Shown: positions 25,009 to 34,211, numbered from the stretch's first letter. The stretch is DNA of 45,954 bases from Paramagnetospirillum caucaseum (GCF_000342045.1 NZ_AONQ01000038.1:1-45954); one strand, 5' to 3'. The notes: generated from the sequence alone by a model not told the origin. Numbers and translations are program-made.

Positions 25009-26706
25009 CTATGTCCGGGCAAGGCCATCGCTCCCCTCCAATCCGTAGATGTCGCGCGCCGCTTCCGGGCTGATCATGCCGTCGCGGACCTCGCGGGCCA
25101 GAAGGGCACGGTCGCGCTTGCGCGGGTCGCCATAGCCGCCGCCGCCGCCGGCAAATTGCTGATAGATCGTCCCCTTCGGGACGCCGACGATCAGGTCCTT
25201 GTTGCGGGGCACGACATTGCTGCCATCGGGATAGGTCAGGGTGATGGAATTCAGCGTTCCCTGACCGCCACCGAACAACCCGAATGCCGGCTCGAAATCG
25301 CCATCGCCGAAGGTCACCACCTGGGTATCGTCCGAGCCGATGCGGTAGACCGTCTCGACCCCGATGCCACCGCGCCACTGGCCGGCTCCGGCCGAGTCGC
25401 GGATATATTCATGCTTCAGCAGGAAATGGGGGGTCTGCTGCTCGAACATCTCGTAGTCCTGATCCATCAGCCCCCCCGAAGCGTCGATCATGCCGATGTG
25501 ATCATATCCATCGGTTCCGTTCATCGCCCCGGACCCGCCCTTCTGCGCCATGAAGCCGATATCGACATAGCGTTCGTTCTTGTCGGGATCGATGCCGGTG
25601 GTAAGGGCGCACAGCAGGTGGTTCCAACCTGCCGTGACACGGTCGGGGATCACCGGCGCCAGGGCGCGAACAATGGCGTCCGCGTTCGGCGGGCAGAGGT
25701 GATTGCCGAACGTCGTCGCCTTGGGATAGCTGGCGTTCAGGATCGTTCCCTCGGGGATCACGATCTCGATGGGCTGGATCATGCCCTCGTTGTGGGGCAT
25801 GTCGGGATTGACCATCTGGAGCAGGGTCAGCACCGTCGCCGAGGCAGACGATGTGAAAGTGCCATTGACGAAGCCGTCGGTCTGCGGATCGGTTTCGGAA
25901 TAATCGAACCGGATGGAGCGGTCCTTCACCTCGATCTTCACGCGGATCGTGTATTGCGACCCCAGATTATGGCCATCGTAAAAGACCTTGCCCTCACCAT
26001 AATAGGTGCCGTTCGGGATGGTGGCGATCTCGGCCTCCATCATCTTCCGCGTGGCATCGAACAGGGCAAGCTTGTGCGCCTCGAAACTCTCGACGCCGTA
26101 TTTGTCGAGCAGGTCGAGCATCCGCCTTTCACCCACCGTGGCGGCGCCCATCTGGGCGCGCAGGTCGTGCTGGACCATTTCAAAACGGATGTTGGCGAAG
26201 ATCAGGTCCCAGACATCCTTGCGCAACTTGCCCTTTTCCCAGACCTTGACCGGCGGGATCCGCAAGGCTTCCTGCCACACCTCCTTGGCGGCGGGGTTAT
26301 AGCCGCCGGCCACGGCGCCGCCGATATCGGCCTGGTGCCCCTTGACCGCGGTCCAGGCAACCAGCTTGCCTTCGAAGAACACGGGCTTGTAGACGGCGAC
26401 GTCGTTGTTCTGGTTGCCCATGCTGAAGACGTCATTATGGAAAATGACATCGCCGGGATGAATATCATCCCCGAAATACTGAAGAATGTATTTGCACACC
26501 GGCGCCAGCGAGAAGGCAAGAATCGGCAGGTTCTCCGTCTGCTCCAGCATATTGCCTTTTGCATCGTAGAGACCGGTGACGAAGTCCTTGGCCTCGCACA
26601 GAATGGGCGAGCGTGCGCTCTTCTGCACGGACAGGCTCATTTCATCCGTGATGGACTTGAAGGTCCGTGAATACACGGAAAGCAGGATCGGATCGATTTT
26701 GGTCAT
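25009..26706 (-). CDS. Hydantoinase B/oxoprolinase-family subunit (HyuB)
   Basis: 565 residues, the normal HyuB size. Typical segments are the N-terminal TFKSITDEMSLSVQKSARSP, ENLPILAFSL, HPGDVIFHND and GGGYGDPRKRD near the C-terminus. Its ATG shares one base with the HyuA stop (TGATG). With HyuA it forms an ATP-dependent enzyme. Family members either hydrolyse cyclic amides (hydantoin, 5-oxoproline) or carboxylate ketones. Next to a molybdenum hydroxylase, ring opening of the 2-oxoindole lactam to an aminophenylsuccinate is the best fit. Confidence 0.9.
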   Translation of the reverse strand: MTKIDPILLSVYSRTFKSITDEMSLSVQKSARSPILCEAKDFVTGLYDAKGNMLEQTENLPILAFSLAPVCKYILQYFGDDIHPGDVIFHNDVFSMGNQNNDVAVYKPVFFEGKLVAWTAVKGHQADIGGAVAGGYNPAAKEVWQEALRIPPVKVWEKGKLRKDVWDLIFANIRFEMVQHDLRAQMGAATVGERRMLDLLDKYGVESFEAHKLALFDATRKMMEAEIATIPNGTYYGEGKVFYDGHNLGSQYTIRVKIEVKDRSIRFDYSETDPQTDGFVNGTFTSSASATVLTLLQMVNPDMPHNEGMIQPIEIVIPEGTILNASYPKATTFGNHLCPPNADAIVRALAPVIPDRVTAGWNHLLCALTTGIDPDKNERYVDIGFMAQKGGSGAMNGTDGYDHIGMIDASGGLMDQDYEMFEQQTPHFLLKHEYIRDSAGAGQWRGGIGVETVYRIGSDDTQVVTFGDGDFEPAFGLFGGGQGTLNSITLTYPDGSNVVPRNKDLIVGVPKGTIYQQFAGGGGGYGDPRKRDRALLAREVRDGMISPEAARDIYGLEGSDGLART

Positions 26707-28820
26707 CAGTGTGTCCCCCGCAGAATCGAAGTGACGAGATCCTCGCGCCCCTTGCGATAGATGGCGAAAGAGCCGTTCTGGTCGCAAACGCAGTCGTAAT
26801 TGGCGCTGACGAAGATCGCCGTGGTCACCTCTTCGATCATCGCCGGACCGACCACGTGGTTGCCGTGGCGCATCTGGTGACCGTCATAGACGGGCACGCT
26901 GCGGAAGGCGTTGTCCTCGGGAACGTAGATGTTGCGCTCCCCCTTCCGGGCATGCTCCGCATCGGCGCCGGCATAGGGTTCCGACTGATATTCGGGCTTG
27001 TCGGTCAGGCCGACCACCTGCACCCGGACGTTGATGACCTCGACCGGCGAGTCCTGCTCTTCCAGCGAATAGCCGTAGAGGCGGTTGTGCTCGGCATGGA
27101 AGGCGCGCGCCAGGATCTTCACGTCTCCGCGCTCGACGATATCGGCATCGACCACGAACGAAACCTCGTGGTACTGCTTGAAATAGCGGCAATCGAACTT
27201 GATGAAGGTCTGGCGCCTCGACTTGGCGATCCGTTCCTCGTCGAGAAGAGCGTGGCCCTCGTTCACCATGCCCTCGATCAGGCCGCGCAGGCGGGGCCAA
27301 TCGATGGACGCCAGCGGTGAGACGAAGGTGCGCACGAGATCGTGCTTCAGATCGCTCATCAGCATGCCGTATGCGCAGAGAATCGAGGACTCGCGCGGGA
27401 CGATCTGGAACGGGATATCGAGTTCGTTGCAGATAAGGCAGGAATGGATGGGGCCGGCACCGCCCGCCACGATCATCGGGAACTCGCGCGGGTCGAAACC
27501 ACGCTTGATGGTGACCTCCCGCACGCCCTGGGCCATGTTGTTGCAGATCACCCGGTACATGCCGGCGGCGGCAACCTCGAGCGACATTCCAAGCGGCGTG
27601 GCGACATGGGTCTCGATGGCCCGCCGGGCGGCGTCGAGATCAAGCTTCATCCGCCCGCCGGCAAAATAATCCGGATTGAGATAGCCCAGCACCAGATTGG
27701 CATCGGTGGAGGTCGGGCGCTCGCCGCCGCGAGCGTAGCAGGCCGGACCGGGGGCCGCTCCGGCGCTGGCCGGTCCCATGCGCAGGAGTCCGCCCTCGTC
27801 GATCCAGCCGATCGAACCGCCGCCGGCACCGATGGTATGGATCCCCAGCATCGGCAGGGCGATGCGGTGACGGGCGATCTCGCCCTCGTTCACCATGATC
27901 GGGGTATCCACCGCCAGCGAGGCCTCGAAGCTGGTGCCCCCCATGTCGACGGTGATGGCCTTGTTGTGACCGTGGGCACGGGCGAAGATCAGCCCGGCCC
28001 CCGGCCCCGCCGCCGGGCCCGAAAGCAGGGTAAGAGCGGATTTCTGGCGCGCCACCTGCGGTGCCATCACGCCGCCGTTGGACTGCATGATCAACAGCAG
28101 GCCCTTGAATCCGATTTCGTTCAGCCGGCTCAGCAATTGGTCGAGGTAGTGGCTGAGCTTCGGTCCCACATAGGAATTCAGGGCGGTGGTGCTGATCCGG
28201 TCATAGAAGCGGATCGACGGCAGCAGGTCGGTCGATACGGTCAGATAGACCTCGGGCAGTTCACGCCGGATGATTTCCGCCGCCTGGCGCTCATGTTCGG
28301 GGTTGGCAAACGCATTCATGAAGCAGATTGCCACCGCCTCCACCCGCTCCTTCCGGAACAATTCGGTCGCGGCCTTGATTCCGGCGACGTCGAGGCTCTC
28401 CACCTCCCTGCCATCGCGATCCACGCGACCGCGCACGGCGGCCCGAAGGTGACGGGGCGCCAGCGGCGGAACATTGGTATAGCGGTTGTCGTAGCGTTCC
28501 TCGCGGATGCCGCGGCGCATTTCCAGCGCGTCGCGCAGCCCGTCGGTGGTGACCAGCGCCGTGCGCGCGCCGGTGCTCGTCAGCGTCGCATTGGTCGTGA
28601 CCGTGGTGCCGTGGACGATCGTATCGATCGAGGCGGCCAGGTCTTGAACCGACAGCGCCGGATTCATGCTCGCCGCGATTTCGGTCAATCCGTCGACGAC
28701 CGCGATGGACGGATCCTGGGGCGTCGACAGCACCTTGACGATTCGAGGAGCCTCGCCATCCTTGGCGACCAGGAAATCGGTGAAGGTTCCACCGACGTCG
28801 ATACCAATTTTCAGCGCCAT
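26706..28820 (-). CDS. Hydantoinase A/oxoprolinase-family ATP-binding subunit (HyuA)
   Basis: 704 residues. The ASKHA-fold ATP site is seen in GIDVGGTFTDFLV (residues 5-17), the TTVTTNATL segment and VDMGGTSFEASL. ATG 28820 has GGAG six bases upstream and lies 13 bases after the ligase stop; a longer frame would overlap the ligase. It activates the amide with ATP for opening by HyuB. Acetone and acetophenone carboxylases have related subunits, but no third or fourth carboxylase-type subunit is present here. Confidence 0.9.
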   Translation of the reverse strand: MALKIGIDVGGTFTDFLVAKDGEAPRIVKVLSTPQDPSIAVVDGLTEIAASMNPALSVQDLAASIDTIVHGTTVTTNATLTSTGARTALVTTDGLRDALEMRRGIREERYDNRYTNVPPLAPRHLRAAVRGRVDRDGREVESLDVAGIKAATELFRKERVEAVAICFMNAFANPEHERQAAEIIRRELPEVYLTVSTDLLPSIRFYDRISTTALNSYVGPKLSHYLDQLLSRLNEIGFKGLLLIMQSNGGVMAPQVARQKSALTLLSGPAAGPGAGLIFARAHGHNKAITVDMGGTSFEASLAVDTPIMVNEGEIARHRIALPMLGIHTIGAGGGSIGWIDEGGLLRMGPASAGAAPGPACYARGGERPTSTDANLVLGYLNPDYFAGGRMKLDLDAARRAIETHVATPLGMSLEVAAAGMYRVICNNMAQGVREVTIKRGFDPREFPMIVAGGAGPIHSCLICNELDIPFQIVPRESSILCAYGMLMSDLKHDLVRTFVSPLASIDWPRLRGLIEGMVNEGHALLDEERIAKSRRQTFIKFDCRYFKQYHEVSFVVDADIVERGDVKILARAFHAEHNRLYGYSLEEQDSPVEVINVRVQVVGLTDKPEYQSEPYAGADAEHARKGERNIYVPEDNAFRSVPVYDGHQMRHGNHVVGPAMIEEVTTAIFVSANYDCVCDQNGSFAIYRKGREDLVTSILRGTH

Positions 28821-28833
28821 GTCTTGCTCCGCC

Positions 28834-30441
28834 TTAACGTGTTGTTGCTTGTGTCTTGGATGCGGCGCCATGCGGAGACAAGGCTGCCTCCCCTTCATCG
28901 GCCGCAACCATCTTGCGGATTTCGCCCTTGAGAAGTTTCCCCGTGCCGCTGCGCGGCAGCCTATCGACGAATACCACCACCTTCGGCAGCTTGTAGCTGG
29001 CCGCCCGGCCTTCGAATAAGGCGAGGATTTCTTCGCCCGTAATCCGGCTGCCGGGTTGGCGAACCACCACGGCAATCGCCCGCTCGCCCCAATGCGGATC
29101 GGCCCGCCCGACCACCGCGGCTTCGCTGATGTCGGCACATTCATAAAGAATCGACTCAAGGGCGGCCGGATAGATGTTTTCGCCACCTGAAATAATCAGA
29201 TCCTTCTTGCGGTCATCGACGAACATGTTGCCGCTCTCGTCGAAATGACCGATATCGCCGCTATGGAACCAACCATCACGCAGGACTTCCGCCGAGGTTT
29301 GCGGATCGCCCCAGTAGCCGGCCATGACATTCTCGCCGCGAACCAGAATCTCGCCGCGCTCCCCGACCGGAACATCGCGTCCGATGTCATCGACGATACG
29401 GACATCGCAATGGATCGCCGGCCTGCCCGTTGAGGTGGGGAAGAGCCGCGCGTTGGCCGGCTGGCTGAAAACGGCGATCGGCCCTGTCTCGGTGCTGCCG
29501 TAGACCTGAATGAGATCAAGTCCTCGATCCTGTAGCGTTTCCGTCAGGGAACCGGGCACCAGGGTCGAGCCCGTCACCGCCAGTCGAATCGAGGACAAGT
29601 CCGCCGTCTTCCAGCGGGGATGTGCGATGAGCGCGTGCCACTGCGTGGGCACCAGTTGGATCAGCGTCGTTTTCTCTGCTTCGACCGTGTCGAAGAATGC
29701 ACTGACGTCGAACCGTGGATGCAACGTGACCGTCGCACCGGCGTGAAAAGCCGGCACGGTCTGAATGCAGAGTCCCCCGACATGGAACAGCGGCGAGCAG
29801 GTCAGTATCCTGTCCGTGCTGCGCAGGTCATGCATGTGGGCGCTGTTGACGGCGTTCCAGAACATGGCGCCCTGAGTCAGGACCGCCCCTTTCGGCTTGC
29901 CGGTGGTGCCTGAGGTGTAGCAGATCAGAACCGGCGAATCGTAGCCCCCGCACCGTGGCTCGGCGGCGCCCCCATGCCGAGTCACCAACTCGGTCAAGGA
30001 CGCCCACCCCACTGTCGAAGCATCCGCGCAACTGACCAGCCGCACCCCCGGGGCATGGCCGCGCACGGCCTCCGCGACAGCATGAAATGCGGGTTCCGCG
30101 ACCACCGCCACCGGTCTGGAATCGGCGACAATGACCGACAGTTCCGACTCGGTCAGCCGCCAATTGAGCGGGACCAGCATGGCGCCGAGCCGGGCGCATG
30201 CGAAAAGCAATTCCAGCATCCTCGGCGAATTGAGGCCGAGAAACGCGACGCGATCACCCCGCCCGACACCAAGGTCGATGCGCAGCACGCCAGCCATTCG
30301 GTTAACGCGATCAGCCAAGTCCGCGTATGTGATGATCTCGTCGCCATAACGGATCGCCGGCTTTTCGGGAAGATGGCGCGCCCAACCGGAAACCCAGTCG
30401 GACAGATCCCGCCCCCCCGTATCTGTGCGCCAATCGGCCAT
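28834..30441 (-). CDS. Acyl-CoA ligase (AMP-forming), candidate indoleacetate-CoA ligase
   Basis: 535 residues. Adenylation motifs are YTSGTTGKPKG, the aromatic YGSTET segment, HSGDIG and the C-terminal Lys in SGTGKLLKGEI. ATG 30441 is preferred over TTG 30477 because GGAGG lies seven bases upstream. It opens the long leftward unit, 110 bases after an operator-like site. In the Aromatoleum iaa cluster one ligase activates indole-3-acetate; this gene is the natural counterpart. Sequence alone does not tell it from other arylacetate or fatty-acid ligases. Confidence 0.85.
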   Translation of the reverse strand: MADWRTDTGGRDLSDWVSGWARHLPEKPAIRYGDEIITYADLADRVNRMAGVLRIDLGVGRGDRVAFLGLNSPRMLELLFACARLGAMLVPLNWRLTESELSVIVADSRPVAVVAEPAFHAVAEAVRGHAPGVRLVSCADASTVGWASLTELVTRHGGAAEPRCGGYDSPVLICYTSGTTGKPKGAVLTQGAMFWNAVNSAHMHDLRSTDRILTCSPLFHVGGLCIQTVPAFHAGATVTLHPRFDVSAFFDTVEAEKTTLIQLVPTQWHALIAHPRWKTADLSSIRLAVTGSTLVPGSLTETLQDRGLDLIQVYGSTETGPIAVFSQPANARLFPTSTGRPAIHCDVRIVDDIGRDVPVGERGEILVRGENVMAGYWGDPQTSAEVLRDGWFHSGDIGHFDESGNMFVDDRKKDLIISGGENIYPAALESILYECADISEAAVVGRADPHWGERAIAVVVRQPGSRITGEEILALFEGRAASYKLPKVVVFVDRLPRSGTGKLLKGEIRKMVAADEGEAALSPHGAASKTQATTR

Positions 30442-30530
30442 CTCCCTCCCTCCGAGCAGATCGAGAACCCGCTTCAAGGTTCACCCGCCCCTATAGGACT
30501 AGCTCCGATGGACCGGCCACGCAAACAAAT

Positions 30531-30566
30531 TTTACTCATAGATTGATTTTTTTTACGTCTCGTAAA
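30531..30566. promoter_or_regulatory. Operator-like motif before the 30441-11806 unit
   Basis: TTTTAC-GTCTC-GTAAA lies at 30551-30566, with another TTTAC at 30531-30535. The site is the only AT-rich stretch before the ligase gene and would control the whole unit. Confidence 0.5.
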
Positions 30567-30799
30567 TTCGATGCCGACTCACTCCTTAAATTCCCACCGC
30601 GGCCACCCGCCAGGATCACCATTGCGAGCGCGGACGCAGCTGGTCGTTCTCAGCGATTTCCATCAGATCGGCCATAGCGTCCGGTCAGGTGACATCGATC
30701 TGGGTAGACGGCCGACTCCGTGAGTGAACCGGACCAAGGGTACCGGTCGGCAATGAGCGCCTCAGCATCCTGAGCCTTGGTCATGGAAAAATATGGGTA
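30567..30799. other. Intergenic stretch without a recognised gene
   Basis: I see no recognisable gene or RNA here between the two divergent units. A minus-strand frame starting near 30784 (MTKAQDAEALIADRYPW, about 44 codons) is open but not recognised; it could be a transposase remnant. Confidence 0.3.
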
Positions 30800-30852
30800 T
30801 TGACACGACCGAAATTAGTTCATATGTTAACCATATGGTACATATACGAACC
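30800..30852 (+). promoter_or_regulatory. marR promoter with overlapping operator
   Basis: TTGACA (30800-30805), a 17-base spacer and TATGTT (30823-30828) form a sigma-70-type promoter. A dyad-rich segment (GTTCATATG, TTAACCATATGG, CATATACGAAC, 30818-30852) covers the -10 and the start point. This suggests self-repression by the MarR protein, a common arrangement in the family. Confidence 0.55.
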
Positions 30853-30927
30853 AATTACCTTTGATGATGAGCGCGGCCTTCCCGTTGGAACCGCTCGTAG
30901 ATATTCCAAAACATATGGAGTGATTTA

Positions 30928-31440
30928 GTGAGTAACCAGAATGAAAGTGACAGCCAGAAGAGCAAGCTACCGCTCAGAATTTGGATGCTGATGCTGACAT
31001 GTAACAATGTTGTAATAAGACTTCTTCGCCAGAGGGTGCGGGATGAATTTGGCATCACCATGCCTGTATTCGACCTCCTAACCCAGGTTCACCGACCTCC
31101 CGAGGGACCAACTCTTCGTGAATTGTCTGACAGGCTGATGGTCAGCAAGGGAAACATCACCGAGTTGTCGGATCGCTTGGAGCGCAAGGGGCTTATCCAG
31201 CGGGTTCCCGACCCAAATGACGGCCGCGCCCAAAGGGTCTTCCTCACTCAGGCAGGGAGGGATCTGGTCGAACGGATGGAGCCGGCCCATCAAGGCTGGC
31301 TAGACGAGATAATGGCCGCCCAAAGCACCACTACGCTTGAAAAGCTCCATCAGACGCTTGGCTCCTTCAAGGCGGACTTGCCGACAATGAATCAACGCCA
31401 CCGCGGGAGGCGCTCCGCTACATCACATGAGGAGGAATAG
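30928..31440 (+). CDS. MarR-family transcriptional regulator
   Basis: 170 residues from GTG 30928 with GGAG seven bases upstream. The winged helix-turn-helix covers about residues 55-110 (TLRELSDRLMVSKGNITELS, then DPNDGRAQRVFLT, the wing). It lies two bases before the flavin/Fe-S gene, so it is the first gene of the plus-strand operon. MarR regulators of aromatic degradation often respond to aryl-CoA thioesters (family knowledge). A likely effector would be an aminobenzoyl-CoA or related ester (inference). A basic C-terminal tail is not conserved in the family. Confidence 0.9.
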   Translation: MSNQNESDSQKSKLPLRIWMLMLTCNNVVIRLLRQRVRDEFGITMPVFDLLTQVHRPPEGPTLRELSDRLMVSKGNITELSDRLERKGLIQRVPDPNDGRAQRVFLTQAGRDLVERMEPAHQGWLDEIMAAQSTTTLEKLHQTLGSFKADLPTMNQRHRGRRSATSHEEE

Positions 31441-31442
31441 TC

Positions 31443-32903
31443 ATGAAGTTTCTGGAGCCGCTGGATCTTCAGGGAATGGTCATTCCGAACCGCGTGATGG
31501 TGCCGGCAATGGTCACCCGCCTTGCGGACGAAGAAGGCTGGGTCACGCAAGAGATCCAGGATCGTTACGTCCGGTACGCCAAGGGTGGTGTTGGTCTTAT
31601 CGTCGTCGAGGCAATGGCGATCCACCATTCCAACGCAGGGCCTCTCCTGCGAATTTCGGACCAGAAGTTCGTCCCCGGTTTGGCCGAAATGGTCAAGCAG
31701 ATCCATGGCGCCTCCGATTCCAAGGTCGTTCCCCAGATCATTCACTTCATGAAAATCTCAAAGTCGGGCTGGCGCCAGACAGTTGACATGCTGTCCCACG
31801 AGGACATCGACACCATTGTCGAGCAGTTCGGCGACGCCGTCGCCCGAGCCCGCGAAGCGGGGTTTGACGGTGCAGAATTGCATGCCGCGCATGCCTATAC
31901 CCTTTCCTCATTCCTCTCCCGAAGGAACATGCGCAAGGATGAATATGGCGGATCTATGGAGGGGCGGTTGCGAATACTCGGCCGGGTGGTGGAAAGTGTC
32001 CGCCGCAAGGCCGGAGCCGACTTCCCCGTCGGCATCCGTATCCTCGCCGATGAATTCATCACCGACGGCAGCACTGTCAGCGATTCCAAGTTGATCGCCC
32101 TGCGCATGGCGCAATTGGGGCTCGCTTATATCTCATTGTCCGTGGGAGGGAAGTTCGAGGATGCCGAGCATGCCGCTGGCCAGGTCCCCCATCCATACAA
32201 TGGATATTCCGGGGATCGCTGCATGCCGGGCGCCCAGTATCCCGCCGCTCTCCATGCGGGGCTGACCCGTGAAATCAAGGCGTTCCTCAACGCCAAGGGC
32301 TATCAGGTCCCCGTCGCAGGCGCGGGAAAGATCTCCGACCCCGATGATGCGGAAAGGGTCCTGGCCGACGGCTCCATGGACTTCGTCGGCATCGCTCGAG
32401 GGCTTCTGGCCGACCCGGATTGGGTTCTGAAAGTCGCCAGAGGAGAAATCGACCGCATTGTGAAATGCGACTACTGCAACGTCTGCAAGCATCTGGACGG
32501 CGCGCACAAGAAGGTTGTCTGCTTCCTGTGGCCCAAGGGCATGATGCAGGCCCCCGATGACAACGCCCAAGGCTCGGCGCCAGGTTGGCCGAACGGGAGT
32601 GCCAACCTTCGCGTCGGCTTGAATGGCGACACCGCGACCCTTCAATGGGACAAGGCGGAGGGAGCCGCCCGCTATGACGTATACCGTGCCAGCGACGACG
32701 GTGACGTGGTTATCGAGGATGCCGTCAAGGTGACGCGCTGGATGGATAATTCCATCCTTGGCGGACTGACCTATCGGTATTACGTGCGCGCATGTTCAGC
32801 GAGCGGACAAGCTGGCGCCCCGTCAAACGTCGTGATGATCAAGCCCGATGGGCCGAGCGTGGAGCGAGACCGCGAAGCTGATCGCGCCCCTGCGATGGCT
32901 TGA
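31443..32903 (+). CDS. Second OYE-type flavin/4Fe-4S oxidoreductase with FN3-like C-terminus
   Basis: 486 residues with the same layout as the minus-strand paralogue: FMN barrel, cluster cysteines Cys342, Cys345, Cys348 and Cys360, then an FN3-like domain (about 393-475; LQWDKAEGAARYDVYRA, YRYYVRACSASGQ). By eye the two are well over 60% identical, most strongly in the first 180 residues. GGAGG lies just upstream of ATG 31443. There is no dinucleotide-binding half, so an external electron donor is required. Its position in an operon with an aminobenzoate-CoA ligase and RidA suggests reduction of 2-aminobenzoyl-CoA. This is inference. Confidence 0.85.
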   Translation: MKFLEPLDLQGMVIPNRVMVPAMVTRLADEEGWVTQEIQDRYVRYAKGGVGLIVVEAMAIHHSNAGPLLRISDQKFVPGLAEMVKQIHGASDSKVVPQIIHFMKISKSGWRQTVDMLSHEDIDTIVEQFGDAVARAREAGFDGAELHAAHAYTLSSFLSRRNMRKDEYGGSMEGRLRILGRVVESVRRKAGADFPVGIRILADEFITDGSTVSDSKLIALRMAQLGLAYISLSVGGKFEDAEHAAGQVPHPYNGYSGDRCMPGAQYPAALHAGLTREIKAFLNAKGYQVPVAGAGKISDPDDAERVLADGSMDFVGIARGLLADPDWVLKVARGEIDRIVKCDYCNVCKHLDGAHKKVVCFLWPKGMMQAPDDNAQGSAPGWPNGSANLRVGLNGDTATLQWDKAEGAARYDVYRASDDGDVVIEDAVKVTRWMDNSILGGLTYRYYVRACSASGQAGAPSNVVMIKPDGPSVERDREADRAPAMA

Positions 32904-32958
32904 TACGTTTGTGTAAAAAACAAATACAAAGACAGACGACTAAAAATAAATTCGTCTG
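32904..32958 (+). promoter_or_regulatory. Operator-like motif and hairpin before the transporter genes
   Basis: TAC-GTTTGT-GTAAA (32904-32917) is the reverse complement of the arm found at 1653 and 11689. It is followed by a 7-bp hairpin CAGACGA/TCGTCTG (32933-32939/32952-32958). The transporter genes may thus have their own regulated promoter inside the plus-strand operon. Confidence 0.5.
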
Positions 32959-32982
32959 AAAACCAAGAGGGAGGGTTTTGTC

Positions 32983-34149
32983 ATGCTTAAGGCTGCGCTA
33001 CTGATCTCAACATCTATTGCCCTACTTTCTTTTCCTGCCTCGGCCGCGCAGGACAAGGTAAAGATCGGCTTCATCTCCACTTTTTCCGGGCCGCAGGGCG
33101 TTCTTGGTCGCGAGCTTCTGGACGGCTTCAATCTGGGGCTTAAGCATCTGGGCGGCAAGCTGGGGGGAGCCGAGACGGTGATCATCCAGGGCGACGACCA
33201 GGCCAAGCCCGACATCGGCGTCCAGTTGGCCGAAAAGATGGTCGAGCGCGACAAGGTGGACGTCATCACCGGCATCAACTTCTCCAATGTGATGCTGGCG
33301 GTGGCCAAGCCAGTCTTGGAAAGCAAAACCCTTCTATTGTCGGTCAATGCCGGCCCATCGCAGCTTGCTGGCAAGGAGTGCCACCCGTATTACTTCAGCA
33401 TATCGTATCAGAACGATAATGTTGCCGAGGCGATGGGCCAATTCCTGGCCGCCAAGGGGGTTAAGACGGTTTATCTGATGGCTCCCAATTATCCGTCGGG
33501 CAAGGATCAGATGAATGGGTTCAAGCGCTTTTACCACGGCCAGATCGTGGGCGAAGTCTACACCCAATTCAACCAGCCCGATTATGCCGCCGAATTGGCG
33601 CAAATTCGGCAGACGAAACCCGAGGCGGTGTTCTATTTCTACCCTGGTGGGATGGGCATCAACTTCCTGAAGCAGTACGCGCAGGCTGGGTTAAAAAGCG
33701 AAATCCCCCTGTATGGACCTTCGTTCTCACTGGATCAGACCATCCTGCCGGCGGTGGGAGACGCGGCCTTGGGTGCGTTCAGCACCAGTTTCTGGTCCGA
33801 GACCATGGACACGTCCCTCAACCGAAAATTCGTCGCCGACTTCGAGGCCACTTATGGTCGCGTTCCCTCGCCATACGCCGCGACCGCCTATGATGGCGCG
33901 CTTGCCCTCAATTCCGCCATCAAGGCCGCCGGTGGATCGAAGAACCGTGAAGCGGTTCGCAAGGCCCTGGAAACGGTGAAGCTGGACTCCGTGCGGGGCG
34001 ACATCAAGTTCAACACCAACCATCACCCGATTCAGAACTACTACCTCTATGAGGTGGTAAAGGATCCCAAGGGGCGTCTGACCAATGCCCATCGGAGCGA
34101 GGTCTTCCGCCAGCACAAAGATGCCTATTTCGAATCCTGCAAAATGTGA
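32983..34149 (+). CDS. Periplasmic substrate-binding protein of the second Liv-type transporter
   Basis: 388 residues. A signal peptide ends near SFPASAAQDK (cleavage about residue 23). The mature protein begins KIGFISTFSGPQGVLG and belongs to the type I periplasmic binding proteins often used for benzoate- and hydroxybenzoate-type acids. GGGAGG precedes ATG 32983. It is only distantly similar to the minus-strand binding protein, so the two transporters probably take different ligands; 2-aminobenzoate is the obvious candidate here from the ligase downstream. Confidence 0.9.
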   Translation: MLKAALLISTSIALLSFPASAAQDKVKIGFISTFSGPQGVLGRELLDGFNLGLKHLGGKLGGAETVIIQGDDQAKPDIGVQLAEKMVERDKVDVITGINFSNVMLAVAKPVLESKTLLLSVNAGPSQLAGKECHPYYFSISYQNDNVAEAMGQFLAAKGVKTVYLMAPNYPSGKDQMNGFKRFYHGQIVGEVYTQFNQPDYAAELAQIRQTKPEAVFYFYPGGMGINFLKQYAQAGLKSEIPLYGPSFSLDQTILPAVGDAALGAFSTSFWSETMDTSLNRKFVADFEATYGRVPSPYAATAYDGALALNSAIKAAGGSKNREAVRKALETVKLDSVRGDIKFNTNHHPIQNYYLYEVVKDPKGRLTNAHRSEVFRQHKDAYFESCKM

Positions 34150-34211
34150 CAGCCACTTGATCCAAGGCGGCGGTCATGTTTGGCCGCCGCCACAAGCGGT
34201 GGGGAGGCGAA

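Noticed and set aside
23971-26670. 899-codon open frame on the plus strand
   Set aside because: It lies antisense to the acyl-CoA dehydrogenase and HyuB genes, has low-complexity His/Arg/Gly-rich composition and no recognisable domain. Long antisense frames are expected at this GC content.
25009-28820. Acetone or acetophenone carboxylase
   Set aside because: Only two HyuA/B subunits are present, without the additional carboxylase subunits. The link with a Mo hydroxylase, a B12 mutase and an aminobenzoate ligase fits lactam opening better. It is kept as the main alternative.
30650-30784. 44-codon minus-strand frame in the divergent gap
   Set aside because: There is no ribosome binding site of note and no recognised similarity; possibly a degraded transposase piece.
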